NCBI GenBank assembly: GCA_012512465.1
Contig: JAAZED010000347.1
Span: 1 to 7,276 of the forward strand
Length of the DNA stretch: 7,276 nt
Source: Oxalobacter sp.
GTDB lineage: Bacteria > Pseudomonadota > Gammaproteobacteria > Burkholderiales > Burkholderiaceae_D
Direction of reading: 5' to 3'
Shown here: one piece after another, positions 1-5,631 of the stretch
How positions within the stretch are numbered: position 1 is the first letter of the stretch
Layout of the letters: the number at the start of each line of letters is the position of its first letter
Notes under the pieces: model-generated
Told to the model about the DNA's origin: nothing
Databases searched by the model: none
What the model saw: only the letters and a program-made list of their open reading frames with translations
Position numbers and translations under genes: made by a program

Positions 1-25
1 CGCCAATCAGTTTGCTATTATGTTT

Positions 26-49
26 AAAGAGCGCTTTACTAACGCGCTC
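26..49 (-). terminator. Weak terminator-like hairpin after the 731-residue protein gene
   Basis: A 6-bp GC-rich stem (GAGCGC at 29-34 with GCGCTC at 44-49) encloses a 9-base loop, followed on the minus strand by only TTT (28-26). It lies about 54 bases past the stop codon. Position fits a terminator; the short T run makes it uncertain. The rest of 1-103 shows nothing else. Confidence 0.4.
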
Positions 50-103
50 GTTTGAAAATGTTTTTTTAACCAACACACAAAATTTCTGACACTACCTCTT
101 TGG

Positions 104-2299
104 TTATTGCCGATCTTCACCTTCTTCCATACTCTCCTTAACAATCCTCTCATAATCTAGGCCCATTACCTCGCGTGACATCTCTTCAGCGCCATGCAAC
201 AAGTAGTTCTGGATAAACATCTGAATAGGCCCGATTTTATCCGGTGCGCCAGCCGAGAATCCTTTTCCGATACCGGCATATATCAGACTTAACATGCCTG
301 CCTGTACACCGGCTCGTCTGCCTTCGGCCTGAATGAAGTCATTTCGGGCAACGTCATAGGGCTGGCTGGTGTTTTTGAGGTATTCGTGAAACTTCGGGTT
401 GTTGTCCACCATTTCCGGGGTTTTTATAAGGGTATTGACCCTTTCTGCCGCCCCGAGGTTGAAGGCCCGTGTGCCGATATAGGTAAACTCGGTAAAGAAG
501 GTGGCACCTTTGCTGAGGTTGCCGACAGCGGTCAGCTTGTTGGGAAGAGCGAGACTCACCATGGTGGGGACGAATTTTTCAAAGAAGTCGCCTGTCATTT
601 TGTCAGGACGGAGAAAGGCACTGCGGCTGGGATCACTGGTGAAGTATTGTAAATCATTGTACGAATCACTTCTCAAGTCTTTGAGCATGTTTTTTCCATC
701 ATCGAAGAAGCTGTAGACCTCGCGTTTGGCATAGTTGGCGTATTCGCGGTTATCTTTGATTTCTTTGGCCCAGGCAGCGGTGTCGTTGCCGTGGGTAAGC
801 CAGCTCATCTGGTAGCCGAAGGCCATGACTTCGGGCGGCGGATAGCCCTGCATCATGGTCATGAGGGTATTGGCAGCTTCCTGCCCGATGTTGAGTGACC
901 CGGTATAGACGCTTGCCATGATGTCAGTAACGCCTTTTCCGTATCCGGTGCTCTCCAGGCTTTTCATGGCCTGGGCGGTTTGTTCGATGTGAGCATAATT
1001 GAGGTCGCTGCCTTTTGCCATGTAAGAGAGGATGTCTTTACCGAGGTCGGTTGCCTGCTCTTTCAGATGGCGCGTGGAGAAGCTGCCTCCTGCAAAGCCC
1101 GTGTTACCGATGGTGTCGTAGCCATGGGATGCGCCATAGCGGTCGAGTATGGGGTATGCCTGTTTTTTGGCAAGTTCGGGGTCCCACTTGATTTCTTTGC
1201 CGGTTCTCAAGGTGTTTTCAACCTGTTCTCTGGCGTATTGTCTTTCGTAGTTGCCATACCAGCTATTGAATGCGGGGTCAAAGCGGGCATTCCGGGAATT
1301 GAGTATTGCCTGCGCCTTGTCAGATGCGGCACGGTAGGGGACATCGGAGGTATTGTTCACGATTGCCGAGAGATTGTCCGCCATTTGCTGCCGCCACTGT
1401 GAGGATCGCAGCTTGGCGATGAACAGGGACGGATCCATGATTTCGGCTTCTTTCCTGACTTGTAGCCCGAGTTTGCCGGTCTGATCACTTTCCGCTCTGT
1501 CAGCTTCGGCTGTCCGATTAAGCTGCTCTGAGAGACCATCAGGGGTAAAGGTGCCTTCTTGCTGGATGCGTAATCCGAGGGTGCCGGTTTGGGCACTGGC
1601 TTTTCGTTGGGGGTCAGAAAGCTGGTTAATGTTTCGTGCCATTTCTTCAGGATTGACCCGGACTTCCTGTTGAACACGCAGGCCAGGGTTTCCTGTATTT
1701 TCGCTTTCACTCCTCTCGTCCTGTGACAGTTGATTTAGCTGTCGCGCGACTTCTTCGGGATCGATTTTCGCTTCCTGCTGGATACGAATACCGAGATTGC
1801 CAATATCTTCACTTGATGCGCTTTCAGATCGTGATAATTTGTTGATCTGATTTGCGGCTTCTGCCGGATTTACCCTGACTTCATCTTTGATCCGCAATCC
1901 AAGGGTTGCGGTGCTTTCGCTATCCTGCAATGCAGGCTGAACCATCCGGTTTAACGCGGCTATACCCCTGTCGATTCCTGAGGGGCTTTCTGCCTTGAGT
2001 TTGGCATACGGTTTTGCCGGTTCTACCTTGACTGCCGTGACAGTGGGTTGCACCACTGGTTTGACGGGTTCAACTTTGACAGGTTTGACGGTACTATCGG
2101 GAACAACTAGCGGCTCGATTTTGGGTGCCTGGTAAAGATCAGCCGGCAAACCACCACCATCCCCGCCACCCGTTGCACCCAGGCTGCCTGTCAATTTTTT
2201 CGCGTAATTGTCCAGCGAAAAATCCATCTTGAATCCTTCATCCATTTTCCCGGTTTTGAATGGATCGTCCGATGTGAAATCCTCGTCAAGAATGCCCAT
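104..2299 (-). CDS. Large repeat-containing protein, phage internal-virion/polyvalent-like
   Basis: The product has 731 residues and no signal peptide. The start ATG at 2297-2299 has a perfect AGGAGG five bases upstream. In order: an acidic N-terminus with a Gly-rich stretch (about 41-50); a Pro/Val/Lys linker with repeated KVEP (about 59-100); five repeats whose LGL-type core recurs at 133, 169, 205, 241 and 277, exactly 36 residues apart; a mixed helical region; and a C-terminal part (about 570-710) with a moderately hydrophobic segment, a TPEMVDNNPKF-type motif, an Ala/Gly helix near 664-684 and GAEEMSREVMG. From memory, that last order resembles regions of phage internal-virion or large polyvalent proteins. 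This is pattern recognition only, not a database match. Base composition is visibly lower in GC than in the SLR genes. The protein ends soon after the GAEEM motif, so it may be truncated relative to relatives. Function unknown. Confidence 0.85.
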   Translation of the reverse strand: MGILDEDFTSDDPFKTGKMDEGFKMDFSLDNYAKKLTGSLGATGGGDGGGLPADLYQAPKIEPLVVPDSTVKPVKVEPVKPVVQPTVTAVKVEPAKPYAKLKAESPSGIDRGIAALNRMVQPALQDSESTATLGLRIKDEVRVNPAEAANQINKLSRSESASSEDIGNLGIRIQQEAKIDPEEVARQLNQLSQDERSESENTGNPGLRVQQEVRVNPEEMARNINQLSDPQRKASAQTGTLGLRIQQEGTFTPDGLSEQLNRTAEADRAESDQTGKLGLQVRKEAEIMDPSLFIAKLRSSQWRQQMADNLSAIVNNTSDVPYRAASDKAQAILNSRNARFDPAFNSWYGNYERQYAREQVENTLRTGKEIKWDPELAKKQAYPILDRYGASHGYDTIGNTGFAGGSFSTRHLKEQATDLGKDILSYMAKGSDLNYAHIEQTAQAMKSLESTGYGKGVTDIMASVYTGSLNIGQEAANTLMTMMQGYPPPEVMAFGYQMSWLTHGNDTAAWAKEIKDNREYANYAKREVYSFFDDGKNMLKDLRSDSYNDLQYFTSDPSRSAFLRPDKMTGDFFEKFVPTMVSLALPNKLTAVGNLSKGATFFTEFTYIGTRAFNLGAAERVNTLIKTPEMVDNNPKFHEYLKNTSQPYDVARNDFIQAEGRRAGVQAGMLSLIYAGIGKGFSAGAPDKIGPIQMFIQNYLLHGAEEMSREVMGLDYERIVKESMEEGEDRQ
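1382..1921 (-). repeat. Five 36-residue (108-bp) tandem repeats within the 731-residue protein
   Basis: Residues of about 127-306 contain five units with the approximate pattern TGxLGLRxQQE, then xxxxPEExAxxxNxLS, then a polar Arg/Ser/Glu-rich stretch. The LGL-type core sits at residues 133, 169, 205, 241 and 277, so the period is 36 residues without any indel. Units 1 to 4 are close to each other; unit 5 keeps LGLQVRKE but diverges afterwards. The units lack the GxGV and aromatic pattern of Sel1 repeats. Confidence 0.85.
2000..2125 (-). other. Pro/Val/Lys-rich linker segment in the 731-residue protein
   Basis: Residues of about 59-100 are dominated by Pro, Val and Lys with recurring VKP, KVEP and AKP steps, the composition of an extended rigid spacer such as is found in TonB-like linkers. 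It separates a short acidic/glycine-rich N-terminus from the five tandem repeats. It is probably unfolded or polyproline-like and has no enzymatic motif. Confidence 0.7.
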
Positions 2300-2304
2300 A
2301 AAAG

Positions 2305-2310
2305 CCTCCT
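2305..2310 (-). promoter_or_regulatory. Strong Shine-Dalgarno of the 731-residue protein gene
   Basis: Minus-strand AGGAGG lies five bases upstream of the ATG at 2297-2299. It is a perfect anti-16S match and fixes the start codon. Confidence 0.85.
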
Positions 2311-2328
2311 GTGATCGGGTTGATTTTT

Positions 2329-2342
2329 ATGATGCGCATCAT
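2329..2342. promoter_or_regulatory. 14-bp perfect palindrome, candidate operator
   Basis: ATGATGCGCATCAT is a perfect two-fold palindrome lying 19 bases upstream of the Shine-Dalgarno and about 30 bases before the start of the 731-residue protein gene, flanked by T runs on the plus strand. It sits between the intrinsic terminator and the gene, where a repressor site or a small 5'-UTR hairpin would act. The binding protein is unknown. Confidence 0.45.
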
Positions 2343-2367
2343 TTTTTCACCTGCCTGTTTGGTTCTG

Positions 2368-2399
2368 AAAAAAACGGGGAGGATCAAAGACCCTCCCCG
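2368..2399 (-). terminator. Intrinsic terminator upstream of the 731-residue protein gene
   Basis: On the minus strand an 8-bp stem (CGGGGAGG paired with CCTCCCCG, 2375-2382 and 2392-2399) encloses a 9-base loop and is followed directly by seven T residues (2374-2368). This is a textbook rho-independent terminator. It is about 350 bases after the SLR operon stop and about 70 bases before the next start. It either ends operon read-through or ends a short transcript starting near 2476. Confidence 0.85.
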
Positions 2400-2417
2400 A
2401 AAAGATCGCCTACATGA

Positions 2418-2451
2418 AGAAAGACATGAACATGGGAAGTTCACGCTTTCT
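2418..2451 (-). other. 13-bp stem-loop with one bulge inside the candidate small RNA
   Basis: Minus strand AGAAAG pairs with CTTTCT (2446-2451 and 2418-2423). After a single unpaired T (2424), CGTGAAC pairs with GTTCATG (2439-2445 and 2425-2431), closing a 7-base loop TTCCCAT. There is one G-U pair. The length and continuity are above what AT-rich spacer usually gives by chance. Confidence 0.5.
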
Positions 2452-2480
2452 GTTATACAGGATAAAATCTGCGCGGTCAC
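2452..2480 (-). promoter_or_regulatory. Sigma70-like promoter candidate 2
   Basis: Minus strand GTGACC (2475-2480, 4 of 6) with a 17-base spacer and TATAAC (2452-2457, 5 of 6). A start near 2445 would fall inside the long stem-loop, which makes this less compatible with the RNA model than candidate 1, but it is a similarly good match. Confidence 0.3.
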
Positions 2481-2482
2481 CT

Positions 2483-2512
2483 ATTATTTTTAATTAAATC
2501 AAAGCGTTACAA
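2483..2512 (-). promoter_or_regulatory. Sigma70-like promoter candidate 1
   Basis: Minus strand TTGTAA (2507-2512, 4 of 6 to TTGACA), 18-base AT-rich spacer, then AATAAT (2483-2488, 5 of 6 to TATAAT). Predicted start is near 2476, placing the long stem-loop and terminator downstream. It lies just downstream of the GAATCGTTT-type motifs. Confidence 0.35.
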
Positions 2513-2515
2513 CAA

Positions 2516-2558
2516 GAATCGTTTCACAGTTGGTTCAACGAATCGTTTAACGAACCGT
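2516..2558. repeat. Iterated GAATCGTTT-type motifs, possible operator
   Basis: GAATCGTTT occurs at 2516-2524 and 2540-2548, 24 bases apart, with a partial third copy (GAACCGT) at 2552-2558, 12 bases further. The second copy overlaps AACGA-A-TCGTT dyad symmetry (2537-2547), flanked by GGTTC and GAACC (2532-2536, 2552-2556). The cluster lies immediately upstream of promoter candidate 1, where an activator or repressor could bind. Confidence 0.35.
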
Positions 2559-2660
2559 GAGGGAGGAAAAAAGACGGGCAGGGGATAACTCACTGTTTTT
2601 TAAAGTGAAATTGACTGAATCCGCATGAATGGAAGGAAAAAAATTTTGAATCAGCACGGG

Positions 2661-2689
2661 GCCTGAATTTTATGTAAAAAAATTCAGGC
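2661..2689 (-). terminator. Stem-loop after the SLR operon, possible terminator
   Basis: An 11-bp perfect stem (GCCTGAATTTT at 2661-2671 with its complement at 2679-2689) and a 7-base loop lie 57 bases past the stop of gene D. No T run follows directly on the minus strand, though seven T residues occur 17 bases further on (2643-2637). It could be an atypical terminator or a 3'-end stabilising hairpin for the operon mRNA. Confidence 0.4.
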
Positions 2690-2746
2690 GATGTTGTGTG
2701 GTTGCGACAGATTCACTTTGAAGGAACCATCAGCACAGATGCCCTG

Positions 2747-4324
2747 CTACTTCGCGGTTTCCTGCATGATCATCAGCATCTGTTCAGTCGCCGTGCCGGA
2801 GGAAATCGCCGCCTGCTCAAACCATTTCAAGGCCTTTGCACGGTCTTTCTTCACGCCCCGCCCGTCGCGGTACATCATGCCCAGCCCTTCCTGGGCACTT
2901 GCTATCCCTTCATCAGCCGCCTTTTCATAGAGAGCAAACGCCTTTTTCTCATCAGACGACACCCCCTTACCTGTGGCATACAGGGTGCCCAGCGCCGCTT
3001 CGGCTTCGGCATCACCCTGCTCGGCAGCAAGACTGAGCCAGGTGGCGGCTTCAGCCGCATCGGCTGCCACGCCCCGTCCCTCCAGGTACGCCAGCCCGAG
3101 CCGCCGCTGGGCGGGCACCAGAAGCCCCGAGGCCGCCAGCCGGTACCAGGCCACCGCCTGCTCCGGGTCAGCCGGCACGCCCGCGCCCTTTTCATACGCC
3201 AGCCCCATCACATACTGGTCGCGCGCATCCCACTGCTTTACCGGCATATCCCGCTTGCCGGGCGCCGAAGCGATCAATTCTTCCTCAATAAAGTACGCCT
3301 TGCCGTACCAGTTGCGCTTGGCCTTTGCCCGCTCATACCAGAGCCTCGCCAGCTCCGGGTCACGGCGTGGATGCGCGCCGTCATACCATGCACCCAGCGC
3401 TACCTGCGCCGGGGCATATCCCAGCTCTGCCGCCTTGTCGACCCACGACACCGCCTGTTCATCATCATCGGCGACGCCCTTGCCGTCAAAATACGCCATA
3501 CCCAGCAGGTACTGCGCTGGCGGATAATTCTGTTCCGCTGCCCGCGTCAAAAGCTGCCCAGCCTCCCGGTAAAACACATTCATCCGGTTGGCAGAGTCAC
3601 TGTCCCCGAGCCAGTTAAACACCAGCCCCAGCAAATACTGCGAGCGGGCATCGCCCTGGTCTGCCCCGGCCTGCAGGCTGGCCAGCGCCTTGCCGTATTT
3701 TTCCGCCGTGCTCACCCACAGCGGCATGGCGATAAAATCCAGCCCGGCAACCGACGCCTCCTCACGCATCGTGTCGAGCACGGTCTTTGCCATCTGCCCG
3801 ATATCTCCCGGCTGCTCGGCGGCAAATCCCAGCCACATCCGGGCCACCGCAATATCCTGCTCCACCGTAATGCCTTTCGCATACAGAAGGCCCAGTTGGA
3901 ATTGCGAGAGACCATAGCCGTTTTCCGCTGATTTCTGCAGCCAGCGGCGCATGGCGTCATAATCCTGTTTTACCCCCTCCCCGGCGGCATACATGATCGC
4001 CATCTGAAGCTGCCCTTCCGCATTGCCCTTGTCAGCTGACTTTTTGAACCACTGCACTGCCTTTGCCGGGTCTTTCTTCACCTTGTGTCCCAGCCGGTAC
4101 ATGTACCCCAGCATCAGCGCCGCATTGTCATCCCCCTTATCGGCTTTTTTTGCCAGCGTGGCCGGGTTGGCCTGCTGCTTGAAAATCGACAGGGCAGCAG
4201 GTGAAAGTCCCTTGGTATCCATCGTCTTTCCTCCTTGTGCCCAGGCAAAGGGCGCAGACATGAGAAGCGCCAGCCCCCAGAGCATGACAGCTTTCCTTAC
4301 CCCGATTCCCACAGGCCTGTCCAT
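2747..4324 (-). CDS. Exported Sel1-like repeat protein D, last gene of the SLR operon
   Basis: I choose the ATG at 4322-4324 (525 residues) over the GTG three bases upstream: AGGAGG at 4329-4334 is four bases from the ATG but only one from the GTG. The ATG shares one base with gene C's TGA (TGATG). Counting from the GTG, a signal peptide ends at AWA before Gln31. Ten clear Sel1-like units have LG-type positions at 73, 109, 145, then 233, 275, 311, then 374, 410, 446, 482, with a degenerate cap at 518. Two linkers (about 146-230 and 320-370) break the 36-residue register, unlike proteins B and C. There are no cysteines. The gene ends in TAG. SLR proteins mediate protein contacts, and export suggests a periplasmic or surface role; the actual partner is not visible. 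Confidence 0.94.
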   Translation of the reverse strand: MDRPVGIGVRKAVMLWGLALLMSAPFAWAQGGKTMDTKGLSPAALSIFKQQANPATLAKKADKGDDNAALMLGYMYRLGHKVKKDPAKAVQWFKKSADKGNAEGQLQMAIMYAAGEGVKQDYDAMRRWLQKSAENGYGLSQFQLGLLYAKGITVEQDIAVARMWLGFAAEQPGDIGQMAKTVLDTMREEASVAGLDFIAMPLWVSTAEKYGKALASLQAGADQGDARSQYLLGLVFNWLGDSDSANRMNVFYREAGQLLTRAAEQNYPPAQYLLGMAYFDGKGVADDDEQAVSWVDKAAELGYAPAQVALGAWYDGAHPRRDPELARLWYERAKAKRNWYGKAYFIEEELIASAPGKRDMPVKQWDARDQYVMGLAYEKGAGVPADPEQAVAWYRLAASGLLVPAQRRLGLAYLEGRGVAADAAEAATWLSLAAEQGDAEAEAALGTLYATGKGVSSDEKKAFALYEKAADEGIASAQEGLGMMYRDGRGVKKDRAKALKWFEQAAISSGTATEQMLMIMQETAK

Positions 4325-5631
4325 CACTCCTCCTTCTCGTCGCCCTTGAGCTTTTTCAGCCGGATGGCAGATTCGGCATCCCCGCGGGCTGCCGCCTTCT
4401 CAAACCAGAATCTTGCCTGCGCAGCGCTCCTGCCGACACCCAGTGCATTTTCAAACGTATCGCCCAGCTCGTATTGTGCCTTCACATACCCCAGCCCGGC
4501 AGCATACCGCAGCCAGAAGAGGGACTTCTGGTAATCCCTCTCTATCCCGTCCCCGTCCTTGTACGCCAGCCCGATCCGGTATAAAGAGGCGGCATCCGCA
4601 CGGGAAGCCGCATCCCGCAGCTTTGCCTCATCGCATTCCGGACGCTGGGGAAAACGGCGGCAGGTATCCGCTATCCTGTCCAGCCGCCTGATCGCATTGG
4701 CATTGCCCATCCCTGCCGCATACACATACCACCTGCCGGCTTCCACCCAATCCTTGTCTACCCCCTGCCCGGCCTCATACATCCCGCCCAGGTTAAATGC
4801 CGCCATCGGATGTCCCTGCATCGCCGCCTTCCTTGTCCATTCCAGTGCCTGTGCATAGCTGTCTTTTACCGTGCCATCGCCAGGAAAGAGATAAGCCACA
4901 TTGTACTGGGCCTCTGCATCACCGTTTTCAGCCGCCTTCATCAACCACTGATGTCCGGTGTCGTCATTCCTTGCAAAACCGCTTCCCCTCAGATAAGCCA
5001 GGCCAAGCTGGCGCTGTGCGAGAGCATCATTGGCTTGCGCCTGCCTGAGAAGCGCAGCACGTTTTTCCGGATCAGCCATCCTTGCCGTCAGCTCAAACTC
5101 ATCCAGAAACCTCAGGCGATGAATAGCTGACGGACTGCCCGCCTTTGCCGCCAGATCATACCAGCCACGCGCGGCCTTCACATCCTTTGCCGCTCCCTGG
5201 CCGGTTTCCAGCATCATCCCCAGGTTGTACTGCGCCATCCGGAAACCCCGGTCCGCCAGCTTTTTCACCAGGCCATAAGCTGCCACCGGATCGGCCTTGA
5301 CCCCCTGCCCCCGCGAATACAGCATCGCCAGCGTGAGCATCGAATGAACATGCCCCTCTTCAGCCGCAGCGGCAAACCATTTCACAGCGTCCGGATAACT
5401 CTGGCGGACGATTTTTCCCTCCAGGTACACCGTCCCCAGCCTGTAGCGGGCCACGTCATAGCCTTCATTGGCATCCCTTACTAGGCGCGTCAATTTGTCG
5501 CGCTCAATGGCAGACAAGGGCCGTCTCGTGCGTATCTGCGCATCGGCATCGCTCAACGGCAAAAACATCACCACTGCCAGGAGCATTATTGCCCCTGCCA
5601 GCGCCGGTCGTTTTACCGCCCGCTGCCTCAT
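4324..5631 (-). CDS. Exported Sel1-like repeat protein C with 3+1 unit architecture
   Basis: The product has 435 residues. A signal peptide fills residues 1-31: basic start, hydrophobic AGAIMLLAVVMFLPL, and ADA before Gln32. The LG-type positions of the Sel1-like units fall at 65, 101, 137, 173, 209, 245, 281, 317, 353, 389 and 425, a perfect 36-residue period with no insertion. Units at 173 and 317 are degenerate, lacking the GxGV and D signature, and share AI-x-R-L; 425 is a terminal cap. The array is therefore three good units plus one poor unit, repeating every 144 residues. The only cysteines are C324 and C333, a CX8C pair inside the second degenerate unit. The ATG at 5629-5631 overlaps B's TGA by four bases and only a weak AAGG lies upstream, so translation probably depends on ribosomes finishing B. 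It is a likely periplasmic solenoid scaffold; binding partner unknown. Confidence 0.94.
   Translation of the reverse strand: MRQRAVKRPALAGAIMLLAVVMFLPLSDADAQIRTRRPLSAIERDKLTRLVRDANEGYDVARYRLGTVYLEGKIVRQSYPDAVKWFAAAAEEGHVHSMLTLAMLYSRGQGVKADPVAAYGLVKKLADRGFRMAQYNLGMMLETGQGAAKDVKAARGWYDLAAKAGSPSAIHRLRFLDEFELTARMADPEKRAALLRQAQANDALAQRQLGLAYLRGSGFARNDDTGHQWLMKAAENGDAEAQYNVAYLFPGDGTVKDSYAQALEWTRKAAMQGHPMAAFNLGGMYEAGQGVDKDWVEAGRWYVYAAGMGNANAIRRLDRIADTCRRFPQRPECDEAKLRDAASRADAASLYRIGLAYKDGDGIERDYQKSLFWLRYAAGLGYVKAQYELGDTFENALGVGRSAAQARFWFEKAAARGDAESAIRLKKLKGDEKEE
4327..5451 (-). repeat. Sel1-like repeat array of protein C, 36-residue units in a 144-residue super-period
   Basis: Eleven consecutive units keep exactly the same 36-residue phase from residue 65 to residue 425. 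Good units (65, 101, 137; 209, 245, 281; 353, 389) are interrupted by degenerate units at 173 and 317 that align with each other (SAIHRLRFL and NAIRRLDRI) and begin the same type of charged helix. This suggests duplication of a four-unit block, not growth one unit at a time. Confidence 0.85.
4329..4334 (-). promoter_or_regulatory. Shine-Dalgarno deciding the start of SLR gene D
   Basis: Minus-strand AGGAGG inside the last codons of gene C is four bases from the ATG at 4322-4324 but only one base from the GTG at 4325-4327. This favours the ATG and a TGATG stop/start overlap. Confidence 0.7.

Larger units (their letters stand above)
2368..2476 (-). ncRNA. Candidate small RNA or attenuator leader
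   Basis: A transcript from the promoter candidate at 2483-2512 would start near 2476 and end at the T run at 2368, about 109 nt. It would contain a long stem-loop (2418-2451: 6 bp plus 7 bp around a single bulged base, one G-U pair, 7-base loop) followed by the terminator hairpin. The terminator's 3' arm contains CCUCC, which could pair with a Shine-Dalgarno. No credible ORF lies within it. No RNA family is recognised. It could be a free sRNA, a conditional leader of the 731-residue protein gene, or chance structure. Confidence 0.35.
2300..2746. other. AT-rich intergenic region without a credible gene
   Basis: This 447-base gap holds the operon-end hairpin, the iterated motifs, two promoter candidates, the stem-loop and terminator pair, and the palindrome, each listed separately. 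Short ORFs here run through the terminator or lack ribosome binding sites. The part at about 2560-2636 shows nothing beyond short A/T runs and a weak TCACT/AGTGA dyad. Confidence 0.6.

Noticed and set aside
1382..1921. The 36-residue repeats of the phage-like protein as Sel1 repeats
   Set aside because: The period is the same, but the units lack the GxGV turn, the aromatic position and the KAA ending; the shared length is probably coincidence.
2286..2480. 64-codon minus-strand ORF starting at a GTG in the intergenic gap
   Set aside because: It runs straight through the intrinsic terminator at 2368-2399, has no Shine-Dalgarno, and overlaps the start of the 731-residue protein gene.
2696..3931. 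Long plus-strand ORF (411 codons) antisense to SLR gene D
   Set aside because: It is the complement of a high-GC, repetitive gene; its product is rich in His, Arg and Pro without any domain pattern.
4325..4327. GTG as the start of SLR gene D
   Set aside because: It is one base from the AGGAGG, too close for normal initiation, while the next codon ATG has suitable spacing.
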